This document shows, one piece after another, positions 11,345 through 22,199 of a stretch of 64,000 nucleotides of DNA; the first letter of the stretch is position 1; each line of letters opens with the position of its first letter. The DNA is from Wurfbainia villosa (lineage: Eukaryota; Streptophyta; Magnoliopsida; Zingiberales; Zingiberaceae). Below the pieces are notes generated by a model, which had not been told where the DNA came from, did not search any database, and saw only the letters and a list, made by a program, of their open reading frames with translations. Both the position numbers and the translations under genes were made by a program. Location of the stretch: positions 61,818,621 to 61,882,620 of the forward strand of contig CM045993.1 in NCBI GenBank assembly GCA_025175895.1, in the 5' to 3' direction.

Positions 11345-12287
11345 TGTTGGAATGTATACTGAAAGTCTAGCTCTTTTTGTATGAACATTTTATTTTGGAA
11401 TAAGAATTATATGATCATTGTTTGCACTTTATATATTTATTATATATGTGTGCATATTGTCTAATATTTTACATTGTAGATAACATGGTGCTTGGTGTGG
11501 CACAGAAGATCATGTTATCAGTCCCTTCTAAAATATAAGTAGAGGCTCACGACCAAGATGGTTTTGGACAAATCATTGGCATGGTTGTAGTGTAGCTTGG
11601 TATTGTTTTGTCTTGAACATAAAGTTACACTAGTACACTTAGGTGTATTGAGAAGGACCGACATAGAGGTGATTCAATTTAGTACTGACTACATAATTAA
11701 ATCGGACCTCGGATATTATGTTGTGCATGCTCTTAATCCCGATATAATAACGGGCACATGTACTTAGTATTTATTTCTTTGATTTACCAGAGGGTGAGAT
11801 TTAGATGGATTAAATCAATATGCCCGGTAAGTTGGGAAATGATATTATTTACATGGTGTGCCATTGATTATAGAAGGAAACCGTGTCCTATATATTAGGT
11901 TGATGATGTACCCTTGAGAAGCTCATAAGGTTCATCATGTAAACCCAGCTGGTTGACTTAGTCAACATGATAATAAGGTTGAGTGGTACTACTCGAAGAA
12001 TTAGATGTTAATTAATTGATGGTCAGTAAATCAATTAATTGACAGACATTCGATATCTTAAACACGGGGAGATTAATGTACAAATAATATATGGAGCCCA
12101 TATTAATTTATGGGAGTTGGTGAGGTAGTTTAATGATGATCCTCTAGTGGAATGGAACATCATTGATGGATCAAGTTTGTGTGGTTCTGATCCATCGGGT
12201 GGCCAAGATCCAACTCCTCCTTATGTTCCCTATCGTAGCCTAATATAATCCTTGTGAAGTCTAGATCCAAGAATGTAAAATAAAACC

Positions 12288-12600
12288 TAGAACCAACGGT
12301 TGGGATTAAATCTCTAGATCCGATGGTTAGGATGAAACCCTAGAACCAACGGTTGGGATTAAATCCCTAGATCTGATGGTTAGGATGAAACCCTAGAATC
12401 GACGGTTGGGATTAAATCCCTAGATCCGACGGTTGGGATAAAACCCTAGATCCGACGGATGGGATGAAACCCTAGATCCGACGGTTGGGATGAAATCCTA
12501 GATCCGACAGTTGGGATAAAACCCTAGATTCAACGGTTGGGATAAAACACTAGATCCGACTGTGGAGATTAAATCCCTAGATCTGACGGTGGAGATTAAA
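12288..12600 (+). repeat. 26-27 bp minisatellite inside the D LTR
   Basis: About twelve tandem units begin near 12288, 12315, 12341, 12368, 12394, 12421, 12447, 12473, 12499, 12525, 12551 and 12578. Each reads roughly TAGATCCGACGGTTGGGAT followed by AAAACCC. It lies just upstream of the TATA box. Other members of the family have only a few units (minus strand near 14640-14740; 44220-44325; 62440-62570). Confidence 0.85.
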
Positions 12601-12619
12601 GGAGGCTTAAGCCCAATTC

Positions 12620-12628
12620 TATAAATAG
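12620..12628 (+). promoter_or_regulatory. D LTR TATA box (TATAAATAG)
   Basis: A canonical TATA box directly downstream of the minisatellite. Equivalent boxes occur in G (minus strand, near 14593-14603), S1 (23286), J (44344) and K (62594). Confidence 0.65.
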
Positions 12629-13290
12629 AAGGCTTAAGCTTGGGCGGCAAAAAAAATTTGAAATGGAGTTAGGGTTTGGCTCTTCTCAAAGTGGGCGGCT
12701 AGGGTTTGGAGCAAAGGCTTGGGCGGCAACCATCTTCCTTCTCCTTGTTGCCGGCGCCCATCTTCCTCCATCAAGACTTGGTCGGCGCCCATCCTCTAGG
12801 CCTCTCTCTTATTCCTTGGCCGGCGGTTCTCCTTCCATTGGTGGCCGACATTCAATCCTCCATACTCTCTAAAGTGGCCGGCGGTTCTCCTTCCATTGGT
12901 GGCCGGCGCCTCATCCACTTGTTCCTTGGCCGACGGTTGCATCAAATTCCCTAATTTGGTGGCCGGTTCTAGAAAGGATAGGTATTTGTTGGTTCTTCTC
13001 TTTGTTCGCAGCGGACAAGGAAGGGAAGAACGCGATCTAGAAGGCTTCTACTCGTGGAGGATCTTCGTCCACACGTCGTCCACGAGAAGGATAGGACATA
13101 CGGTAGAAGATCGTAAGGTTTAAAGTTTTATTACTTTATTTTCAGATCTGAGCATGTTCCTTTTAGTGTTGATTATACATGTGTGCGTATGTATATATAT
13201 TGTATAATCATGGACCCCGAAGACAAACACAAAAACCGGCAATCCGTCCGTCGTCTCTTCCGCGGCTAATCAACTAGAAGAGTTGTGTTG

Positions 13291-13313
13291 CTTGAACAAC
13301 TAGTTTGTTCAAG
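13291..13313 (+). other. conserved LTR hairpin CTTGAACAA/TTGTTCAAG
   Basis: A 9-bp perfect stem with a 5-nt loop near the LTR 3' end. G has it extended to 11 bp (13723-13749). S1, J and K have it near 23962, 44995 and 63199 with occasional mismatches. Conservation across five LTRs suggests an RNA or DNA structural element. Confidence 0.6.
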
Positions 13314-13502
13314 TGACCACTCAAGTTGTTAGCACGACGACGAATAGGTTGTGCTAAGGAAACTCATCCCATCCGGATTAATTCTTTCATTAGTGAAAAT
13401 TTTAATCCGGGGACATGGGAGCGAATGAGCCTCCGAAGCAACCCCCTACAAAAAGTGCATAAAAATTAATCGAATCCAAAACACACAAAACCGGAAACCT
13501 TG

Positions 13503-13514
13503 GCTCTGATACCA
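13503..13514 (-). other. G primer-binding site
   Basis: The minus strand reads TGGTATCAGAGC just after the LTR end, complementary to initiator methionine tRNA. It proves the orientation of G. Confidence 0.85.
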
Positions 13515-13516
13515 AT

Positions 13517-15660
13517 TGTAGGGGTTTTTCCCCGTAAGCTCTCATAAAAATTTAATGGTTTTAGCTTATCGAGTCCGTGAGGGGAAACTTCGCTTCCCAC
13601 TTCACCTCGGTAGCATCCTTCATGGCGATCCCTTCTATGTCCCCGGATTAAAAAATTTAATCATAGACAAAAGGGATTGCCAAAGCAATCATGTCATCGT
13701 CGTGCTATTCGTTTAGAGAGGTCACTTGAACAAACTAGTTGTTCAAGTGACCATCCTCTATTCTACGAGTAGCCGCGGAATAGACGATGTCTGGATCACC
13801 AATTTTTGTGTTTATTCTCGAGATCCAAGTATTATTTAGCCATATACAGATTTATATCATGCTCATAAATGAAAAACAAATACAAACATGTAACATATAA
13901 AAATTAGAGAATCGATATACCTCTCGATCTTCTAATATATGTCCTTCCTCCTTTCGGACATCGTGTGGGCGACGCTCTACCAAAAGTTGAAGCTTCTAGA
14001 TCGCAAATCTTCTTTCCTTGCTCTTCCAAAGCAAGAGGAAGAATAAAAACAAAGCTCTTCTCCTTCCTATGGCCAACTAACAAGCAACAAGGAGAATGCT
14101 TGCCGCCGGCCAACAAGGAGAAGGAGATAATGGTGGAAACCGGCCAAGACACCAAGGGAAAGCCCTATATCTTGTTTCCACCACCTAAGGAGAAGGAGAA
14201 GGGGTCTTTGGATGCCGGCCAAGGGCTGGGATAGGGCTGTGGGCGCCGGCCACAAAAGGATAGGGAGAAGAAAACAAACTACTTCCTTATTTGGTGCCAC
14301 CCAAGCCTCCGAAACCCTAAGCTTCCAAACCCTAATCCTAGCTTTCCTTATTGCCGGCCATTGAAGAGGGGAAGAAGAATAGGATGAGCTCATGCCAAGG
14401 TAGAGAGGAGAAGAATAGGGTCCGTCCAACCTTTGGAAGAAGAAGGAACACCTCCTTGAGTTGCCGCCCACTCTAATCCCCAAAACCCTAACCCTAGCCA
14501 CCACTCCCAATCCTAATCTAATTAGGATTGGTTACCGCCCAAGGGACAAACCCTAATCCCCTCATCCATCCTTTGTCATCCAAGCCAATAAGCCTTATTT
14601 ATAGAGTTGGGTTTATGCCTTGGATTAATCTCTACCATTGGTTCTAGAGATTTAATCTCAACCGTCGGATCTAGAGATTTAATCTCAACCGTCGGATCTT
14701 AGAGATTTAATCTCTACCTATGGATCGTAGAGTTTTGTTTCTATCCATTGGATCTAAGCTTCATGAGGTGTTAATAGGCTACATTAGGGACCATGAGGAA
14801 GAGTTGGATCTTGGCCACCCATGGATCAAGCCTACATAAAGTCCGATCCACTTATGATGATCCAATCCACTAAAGGATCATCATTGATCTACCTCACCAA
14901 CCCCCATATGATAATATGGGCTCCATATATTATTTGTACATTTTCTCCCCGTGTTTAAGATCTCGAATGTCTGTCGATTAATTAATTTACTGACCATTAA
15001 TTAATCAACATCTAAATCCTTGAGTAGTACCACTCAACCTTTTCATCATGCCGGACCAAGTCCACCTGCAGGGTTTACATGATGAACCTTATGAGCTCCT
15101 CAAGGGGACATCATCATCCTAATATATAGGACATGGTTTCCTCCTATAATCAACGACACACCATATAAATAATATCATCTCCCAACTTACTGAGCCTATC
15201 GATTTAATCTATAAATCTCACCCATTGGTAAATCAAAGAGATGAGTACTAAGTATATATGCCCGTTATTATATCGGGATTAAGAGCATGTACTAAATAAT
15301 ATCTGAGGTCCGATTCGATTATTTAGTCAGCAATAAATCGAATCACCTCTAAGTTAGTCCTGCTAAATACACACAAAGTGCACTAGTGTGATTCTATGGT
15401 CAAGACAAACCAATACCAAATCACACTATAACCATTTCAATGGTTTGTCCAAAGCCATCTCGGTTGTGAGCCTTTACTTATACTTTACAAGGAGGCGATA
15501 ACATGAACTCCCGTGTGACACCGCACACCATGTTATCTACAATGTAATGTATTTGACAATATTGCATAACCAAAGATATGCAAACAATGATCATGTGATT
15601 CTTATTTCAAAAATAAAGATGTTCATAGAAAAGATAGAATTTTCAGTATACATCCCTACA
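13517..15660 (-). repeat. G 5' LTR
   Basis: On the minus strand it starts TGTAGGGATGTATACTG and ends AACCCCTACA. It carries a short version of the minisatellite (about four units near 14640-14740), a TATA box (14593-14603) and the family hairpins. Its last 60 or so bases are absent from S1, J and K, which end at CCTTCA. Confidence 0.85.
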
Positions 15661-17165
15661 GGAAATGGATTCCATGTATGAAAATCAAATTTGGAACTTG
15701 GTTGACCCACCTAAAGGCATAAAGCCTATAGGGTGCAAGTGGGTTTTCAAGAAGAAAACTAATATGGATGGTAATGTGATTACCTATAAGGCTAGATTGG
15801 TGGTGAAATGGTATCATCAAAAGCAAGGTGTTGATTATGATGAGACCTATTCACTATTGCTATGCTTAAATCCATTTGGATGCTCCTGGTCATAGCGGCT
15901 CATTATGATTATGAGATATGGCAGATGGATCTACAAATAGCTTTCCTTAATGGAAACCTACTCGAGGACGTGTATATGATACAGTCTAAGGGTTTCACAT
16001 CAGTTGATAAAACCAAGGTGTGCAAACTACGACGATCCATATATGAACTAAAGCAAGCATCCCGGAGCTGGAATATTCATTTTAATGAGACAATCAAAAG
16101 GTTTGATTTCTCACAAAAAATGGACAAACCTTGTGTGTACAAGATGGTTAGTGGGAGTGCAGTCGTGTTCCTAGTATTGTATGTCGATGACATATTACTT
16201 ATAGGAAACAATGTGTCTATCTTATAATCAATTAAAATTTAGTTTTCCAAGACGTTCTCCATGAATGACCTAGGAGAAGCAACCTACATCCTCAGGATTA
16301 AGATCTATAGGGATAGATCGAATCGGTTGCTGGTCTTTCGCAGTCTACATATATAGACTGAGTGATAAAGAGGTTTATCATGTCGGAATCCAAGAAAGGT
16401 TTTCTACCCATCAAGCATGAGATACACCTTTCGAAGTCTATATGTCCGCGCACAAAAGACGAGAGGATTTGCATGAATAAGATTCCCTATGCATCCACAA
16501 TAGGATCTATCATGTATGTTATGTTATGTACGAGGCCCGATGTATCGTATGCTCTGAGTGTCATGAGTAGATACCAGTCTGATCTAGGAATGGATCATTG
16601 GGCGATTTTGAAGATGATCCTTAAGTACTTGAGAAGAACTAAGGATGTGTTCCTGATATATGGAGAAGGAGATATGGTGATAAGTGGGTATATGGATGTC
16701 AGCTTCCAGACATATAAGGATGATTCCAGGTCTCAGTCTGGGGATGTGTTCACCTTGAATGGAGGCGTAGTGAGTTGGAAAAGTTCCAAACAAGACACTG
16801 TAGCAGATTCTACCATAGAGGCAGAATACATTGCAGCTTCAGAAGCAGTAAAGGAAGGGATTTGGATCAAGAAGTTCATTTATGAACTGGGTGTGGTTCC
16901 AACCATTGTGGAAGCAATGCCAGTTTACTGCGACAACAATGGAGCGATTGCACAGGCAAAGGAGCCAAGGTCTCATCAACGATCCAAACATGTGCTTCGT
17001 CGCTATCATTTTATTAGAGAGATTATCAGTAGGAACGAAATTCAAATCGAGAAGATTCCCACTGAAAGGAACTTAGCGGATCCTTTAACTAAGGCCTTAC
17101 CTCAAAGTAAGTTTGAGGGTCATGTTAGAGCTTATGGTTTTGGATACCATGGTGATTGGCATTAG
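15661..17165 (+). pseudogene. B reverse transcriptase-RNase H, broken
   Basis: Three frame segments (15665-15895, 15862-16227, 16362-17165) cover RT and RNase H. YVDD is at 16180-16191. The frame changes near 15860, stops near 16206 and shifts again near 16330. RNase H is in one frame and complete: AEYIAASEA, then YCDNNGAIAQAKEPRS, then LADPLTKALP, ending at TAG 17163-17165. Compared with A1 the RT has many substitutions, including changes in otherwise constant residues, so B is an older copy. Confidence 0.87.
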
Positions 17166-17168
17166 GCT

Positions 17169-17179
17169 AAGTGGGAGAT
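17169..17179 (+). other. B polypurine tract
   Basis: AAGTGGGAGAT directly precedes the LTR start TGTTAG. Confidence 0.8.
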
Positions 17180-19381
17180 TGTTAGTTATATATGAGAGGT
17201 GTCCTAAGGCAATCGTCTTATGTTTAAACCATTTATATGATAAATTAAGATTCACTATTTGAGTATACATGTTTTAATATATTTGATTAGAACTTAAACT
17301 CATTTACTGAATGCCCACAATACGATTCACAGCATGAGAGAATTTGTGATTGGATCACAACTAGTGAGTATCTCTACATGTGTAATTGTGATATATTGGA
17401 ATTATCCCTAGTCGATGAATTGATGGATTTGGACACCATCAATTTTGTCGAGATTAGCATGAGGTATACTCTTTGGTGTATCCAAATAGCTGATTCTCAC
17501 TGGCTGGAGACATTGTGATGTCCGGAGTTAATCGTGGATGCTAGTTATGGTAACTAGTTAATTGGAGTGACTAGCTGTAAGACTTCATATGGTCCTCTGC
17601 ATATATATATATATGTCAATGAAGTTCTTACTGCAACTTAAGTGCGATGTTCCTTCGACTTGCGGTATTCAAGTCATCTTGGTCATGAAGACTTATGCTT
17701 TGACATCTTAAGCAAGCATCTCCAAGGAGATGTGGACCCGGAATGATTGGGTATAAGTTGAAGTAGCCGAAGGTGTTTGAATAGCCTACAAAGGATTCAC
17801 CGCTCCTTGTGGGGAGATGTATACCCTATGGCCTCTCGTCAGATTGTTACTAAAGTCTTTGGCCAAAGCATTACATGTTAAGAGTATGGTACTCTTGGAT
17901 ACATGTGCAGTAACTCGAATCCGGAGAACGAGGAAATAATACTTGGGTTAGGTGTGACGTAGTCAACCTAGTGGGGACTGACTCAATAGACCATGTCCTG
18001 AACCAAGTGGGTATAAGATGAGTGAAAGGAATAGAGCATGATTCATTGTAGCTGCTGAAAGGTTTCAGAAGTCGTTCTGGAGTCAACCGTTGATTTTTTG
18101 ATTAATTGGGGATCATGATGTATTACTAGGTGTCACTCATGATCATTCTATAATTAATGGTTAATTATAGACAGCCAACATAAATCGGGAACTTATTTGG
18201 TCACACGCACAATGAGCGTAATCCGAAGGATTTAAAACGACCTTGAGAATGAGAATCTCAGAACGAGAGAAACTAGATTTTGTTGGACCAAATAAGGAGC
18301 GAGCATGAAATCGTTTCAGTCGCAATGGTAGCATGGATGGGTAGTGTCTTTTGAAGACATGATGGATAAAACAAATTGGTTTGGTTCTGATCCAATGGTG
18401 GAAAATAAACCAAAGCGGTTTGGTTTGTTTTGAACGAATGAACCAAAGTTGGTTCAATTTGTTTTAACTTAAAATAGACCAATGCGATTTGGTTTATTTT
18501 AACTTAAGTTATTGGAGCGTGTTAACGGATTTTGGTTATGAACCAATAACTGTTAGGAGAATGTGTTCTCTATAAAAATATAGCATAAGGGTTTTATGGG
18601 GAGAATTAATTGATTCAAGGGTTTTGGAAACCCTAGCCTCCTTTCCTCTCTTCACCTTGCTGCCATGCAAGGGGCTCTTGCCGCCGATGCCACCTACTGC
18701 CACCGGCCTCTTGCTGCTGCCGATGATCCTCCGGCGACCCTCCTTGGCTCCGGTGACGAAGGTCCAACCGACCCTTTTCCTTTGGCCGGCGCCAAGTCCT
18801 CCATCAAGCTGTCCAATTTTTGGACAGCTTGCTTCCTTCTTGTCGGAGCATCATTTGGACGGCGTTTGGAGCTCCGACAGCAACTTTCTTTCCAAGGATT
18901 GGATCTCAAGCAATCCTCATAGGTGGAGGACCAAGGATTTGTCAATCGGTTGACGAATACCTCTTTGGAGAAGCGAGTTTTGGGGACTCGTTTTTGCATC
19001 CGAATTTTGATTCGGATTGTGATCTTCTCTCGATCACATCGTCTTCGACATGAGGCTAGTGACTCCTACGAAGACGAGGCTCGTAGCTTGGCGAAGATAT
19101 TCCGATGGTACTCGGCATGGATATGGATAGAGGTAATTCTAGCGTGAGTTGCTCCGGTTGATGTCATTCCCGCTGCACGTGATACGTCAGGTATAACTAG
19201 CATAATTTCCTTTTATTGCAAAATTTTAAACTACGATTATGTCTACACATGATGTATTTTGCATGCGTGTGGTGTGTGTATTGTAATAAATTAGATTTAT
19301 TGCTTTTATTTCTTCCACCGTGCACATATTTACTAAACATATTTGAACACTTACCCGCCACGGTGTCGGGGAAACCCAACA
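17180..19381 (+). repeat. B 3' LTR
   Basis: 2.2 kb, homologous end to end with the A1 and A3 LTRs but clearly diverged from both. The TATA box is at 18571 (TATAAAAATA). A GGCCGGCGCC motif is near 18784. The compensated hairpin TGTGATC/GATCACA is at 19018-19038. Confidence 0.87.
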
Positions 19382-20349
19382 CACACAACAACAGTCGAGT
19401 TACAGTTGACTACTTGCCAGTCGACTGGCCATAATCCCAGTCAACTGCTGCAAGTCAACTAAGCTCCTAAGTATTGAACACTCGGCCAGTCGACTAGTCC
19501 ATAACCCTAGTCGACTGGTAAACCTCAAACATGAGATTTAACCCAAGTATGATCCCCTCATACTTGAACGACCACCCTTAGCCTAGACCTAAGCCTTATA
19601 GGCACCTCCATCAACCTCATGTCTCTCGGATTCCTTGAGTCTGCAACTCTTCATCCTTCGTGTTAGCCTTCAGGTGCATCCATCGGGTATGTCATGCTAA
19701 CCAGGTCCTTTACCAAGGTTCATTAAAACTTATGCCACCAAGACCCATGCTTGGACTTTACACCCCCAAACTTACACCCTTGGACTTTCACATTGACAAG
19801 ATCCATTCGGACTTACGCCGCCAAGACCCATGCTTGGACTTTACGTTGCCAAACCTACACTCTTGGACTTTCACTTTGCCAGGTACCCATGACTTGGACT
19901 TTCAATTGCCAAGTACCCATGACTTGGACTTTCAAATTGACAAGACCATGCTTGGACTTTTCATGCCAAGACTATGCTTGGACTTTCCTTGCCAACTCCA
20001 TGTTGGACTTTCCAATTGCCAAAGTCATTTGGACTTTACACTGCCAAGACTACATGCTTGAACTTATGCTACCAAGACTATACCTTTGGACTTCCCTTGC
20101 CAAATATCCATATTTAGACTTTCCTTGCCAAGTATCCAAACAAGGACTCCTGAGGTTGATTGCTCTAACAATCTCCTCCATATAATTTTGGATATCCCAA
20201 TCATCCACTAGTCATATAGTCAATATATGGTAAAACCATATTGTTAAACAATGGTCAAATCCATTGTCAACACATTGTCAAATATCAAAACACTACTCGA
20301 GTCCCACTCAAGTTTAGTCAACATTGACCTAGCCCTTGTTGCACTAACA
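19382..20349 (-). repeat. C 3' LTR, truncated by B
   Basis: Homologous to 34164-35098 in the C 5' LTR. The missing part should lie left of B's 5' LTR, outside the window. The segment has several AGTCGACT palindromes near 19415-19520 and the hairpin array at 19741-20140. The high-coordinate end reads TGTTAGTGCAACAAG on the minus strand. Confidence 0.75.
19741..20140 (-). repeat. array of CCAAG...CTTGG hairpin units in the C LTR
   Basis: Degenerate units of roughly 30 bp recur about a dozen times. Each couples GCCAAG, a short spacer containing CATG, and CTTGGACTT. CCAAG and CTTGG are complementary, so each unit can fold. The 5' LTR has the same array near 34515-34905. Open reading frames across it are by-products of the repeat. 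Confidence 0.7.
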
Positions 20350-20363
20350 ATCTCCTCCTTTTT
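20350..20363 (-). other. C polypurine tract
   Basis: The minus strand reads AAAAAGGAGGAGATT directly before the LTR. Further purine-rich blocks lie near 20688-20715, resembling the multiplied PPTs described for Sireviruses. Confidence 0.65.
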
Positions 20364-22199
20364 GATGTTTGACAATACCTTTAAGTTAGGCTAACAATAC
20401 CCCAACTTAACTCTTCCAATGTTAAAGCATAGTGAAGGTTACCTAACTTAAACCTCACTTCTCCCTTTTTGGCATACATCAAAAAGACTACAAAGGGTTT
20501 TCCAATATTCCATCTCCTAATGAGATCCTACATTTTCTCCCTTGGTCCAAAAACATCTAGGATGCCTTCACTCTTCCTAATGATAAATCACATATCACTA
20601 AATGAGATGCAATCCATAATGAAGGTTTACCAAATCCTCACTTCTCCCTTTTGGTCAAGATTGCATCCATCATCCCTTGATGAACACACTCCCCCTAAAG
20701 GCTTGCTCCCCCTTGACCATTGTACCAACAATGTCTTTGGAGAGTTCCTAAGCCTATAGGAAACTTAAATCATTGAAAATAATGGTAAAATTTTAAACTT
20801 GAACTCTAACCTCCCTTAAAATTCGATACTCCACCCTAAATAACTCTACTAATCATTTTCAATGATAATTTCACCCTTTCAATACTTTCTAAAATATATC
20901 CTAAGATTACAAGACATTATGGTACCATAAAATAGCTGATACATGGCTAAATAAACCTTGCTCAATGGAAATCAACTTCGACAGTCGATTAAAATAAAAA
21001 ATTAGTTGACTGTCTTACCACCAATCGACTGCTCCAATCAGCAGTCGGATGGTTTTTGGAAAATGCAAAAATCAAATTCAAAAAATATATTTTGAAAATT
21101 CATAAGTAAATATACTTATTTTAAAAAATCATGAAACTTCATATGTATATTACTTACATCAAATACAATGGGTGAAAAATATTTTTATAATAAAATACCC
21201 ATTAAATTGAAGTATTGATACAAAGTTCAAAAGCATTGATAACTTTAATATTTTTGCCTAACTTCGTGTCAACTTGTTCAATGGTAGTTGCTATCAAAAG
21301 ATATACTTCACCAAAGTTTTTTAAAATGATTTTAAATATTTTTAAAACCTTATTTTGAATCATGGTCTATGGGCTAAATGTACATGACTTGTACATTAGC
21401 TTTCCTCATGATTCATCAATACTATATTATGAGTTTGAGTTCATCTAGATGCAATAACTATGCACCTTGAACTTAACTCATTTTCCTAACATCTCACATG
21501 TGTCTACGGTGTATCAATATACACACATGTCAATTTAATATTTTTGTGAGATGTGGGTTTTTGTTCTTCCTTATCTAAGATTTCATGCATTTTATCTAGG
21601 CAACTCTATTTGATTCCCTTATCATGGGACTTCAAATCATACCATAGTCCTTAATTCTATTTTATTAACATTAATGCATGAAATATGATCATGACATATA
21701 ATGATTGTATAATTTAAAATATTTGTCAATAATCATGATTACATGACATAAATATAAACCTAAATACAAACATGACATATTAACTTAATATTTTCATGAC
21801 ATTTTATATGATTAATATGAAGCATGATGTCATGATATGATATATGGAAAATAAAGCATGACAAATAAAATATAAAGGTATAATAATACCAAGATATCAA
21901 TCCTAATTGTCATTTACTAGGATTATATCAATTTTTTCATAATGCCTAAATCCCTCAAGTGTGCCAAACACTCACAATGGCACACCATTGACTCTAACCA
22001 AGTTTGTGCCAAATTTGATTGACTTTTCAAACTTCATAAATTTTATTGGCACATCCTAAAATCTTTTAGGGTTAAATCCTAAACTCATTTTCAAAGTATT
22101 ACAATACTTTGAAAATGTCCTAAAGTGCCACCTTTACCATAGTTAGGTTAACTACCTATCCATTCAAGATTGGCACACCCTAAACCCATCTAGTGTGAC
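20364..22199 (-). other. C non-coding region between gag and PPT
   Basis: About 1.8 kb of AT-rich sequence with no convincing ORF on either strand and no integrase or RT motif. It occupies the place where pol would lie in an autonomous Sirevirus. Stretches with AGTCGACT-like words occur near 20980-21060. Confidence 0.6.

Larger units (their letters stand above)
9602..13450 (+). mobile_element. D: Ty1-copia element, 3' part
   Basis: RT, RNase H, PPT and 3' LTR of a second copia family with LTRs starting TGTTGGAATGTATACTG. Its upstream part is cut off by A1, by H and by the window edge. Its 3' LTR ends CCCCCTACA at 13450. It is followed directly by the first 66 internal bases of the opposite-strand element G, so D is inserted into G. 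The related LTRs G, S1, J and K belong to the same broad family. Confidence 0.85.
11345..13450 (+). repeat. D 3' LTR
   Basis: About 2.1 kb, starting TGTTGGAATGTATACTG and ending CCCCCTACA. It contains a 26-27 bp minisatellite (12288-12600), a TATA box, a GC-rich stretch rich in GCCGGC, and two hairpins near the 3' end (13291-13313 and 13373-13410). G ends the same way (CCCCTACA), while S1, J and K end CCTTCA. The family therefore has at least two U5 versions. Confidence 0.88.
13451..15660 (-). mobile_element. G: minus-strand copia element, 5' end
   Basis: On the minus strand this reads 5' LTR (15660 to 13517), PBS, and 66 bp of leader matching the K leader (TTTATGCACTTTT). It then stops at the D 3' LTR. 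The right edge abuts B pol sequence in mid-codon, so G is inserted in B. The rest of G should lie beyond the 5' end of D, left of the window. Confidence 0.75.
15661..19381 (+). mobile_element. B: Angela-like copia, 3' half
   Basis: Starts abruptly within the RT coding region, at the segment equivalent to about 5950 in A1, where G is inserted. It continues through RNase H, PPT and 3' LTR. The right LTR ends CCCAACA at 19381 and abuts C LTR sequence, so B itself is inserted in the C 3' LTR. It lacks the RNase H deletion of A1 and A3, so it represents the undeleted form of the family. Confidence 0.85.

Noticed and set aside
12420..12590. Drought-response element candidate (TCCGAC in each minisatellite unit)
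   Set aside because: The core needed is A/GCCGAC; here the first base is T, so it is not a consensus DRE/CRT site.
12288..12600. Possible CRISPR-like or interstitial telomeric repeat (AAACCCTAGA units)
   Set aside because: Units are contiguous with no spacers. The plant telomere word TTTAGGG is not tandemly repeated; the period is 26-27 bp.
12663..13123. ORFs downstream of the TATA box in the D LTR; similar ones in S1 (23285-23808), G (14067-14510) and K (62451-62918)
   Set aside because: GC-rich transcribed LTR sequence with GCCGGC repeats. Frames are not conserved between family members.
19660..20185. Two overlapping ORFs of 133 and 144 aa rich in DF/TWTF repeats
   Set aside because: They translate the hairpin array of the C LTR in two frames; no domain, no conserved frame.
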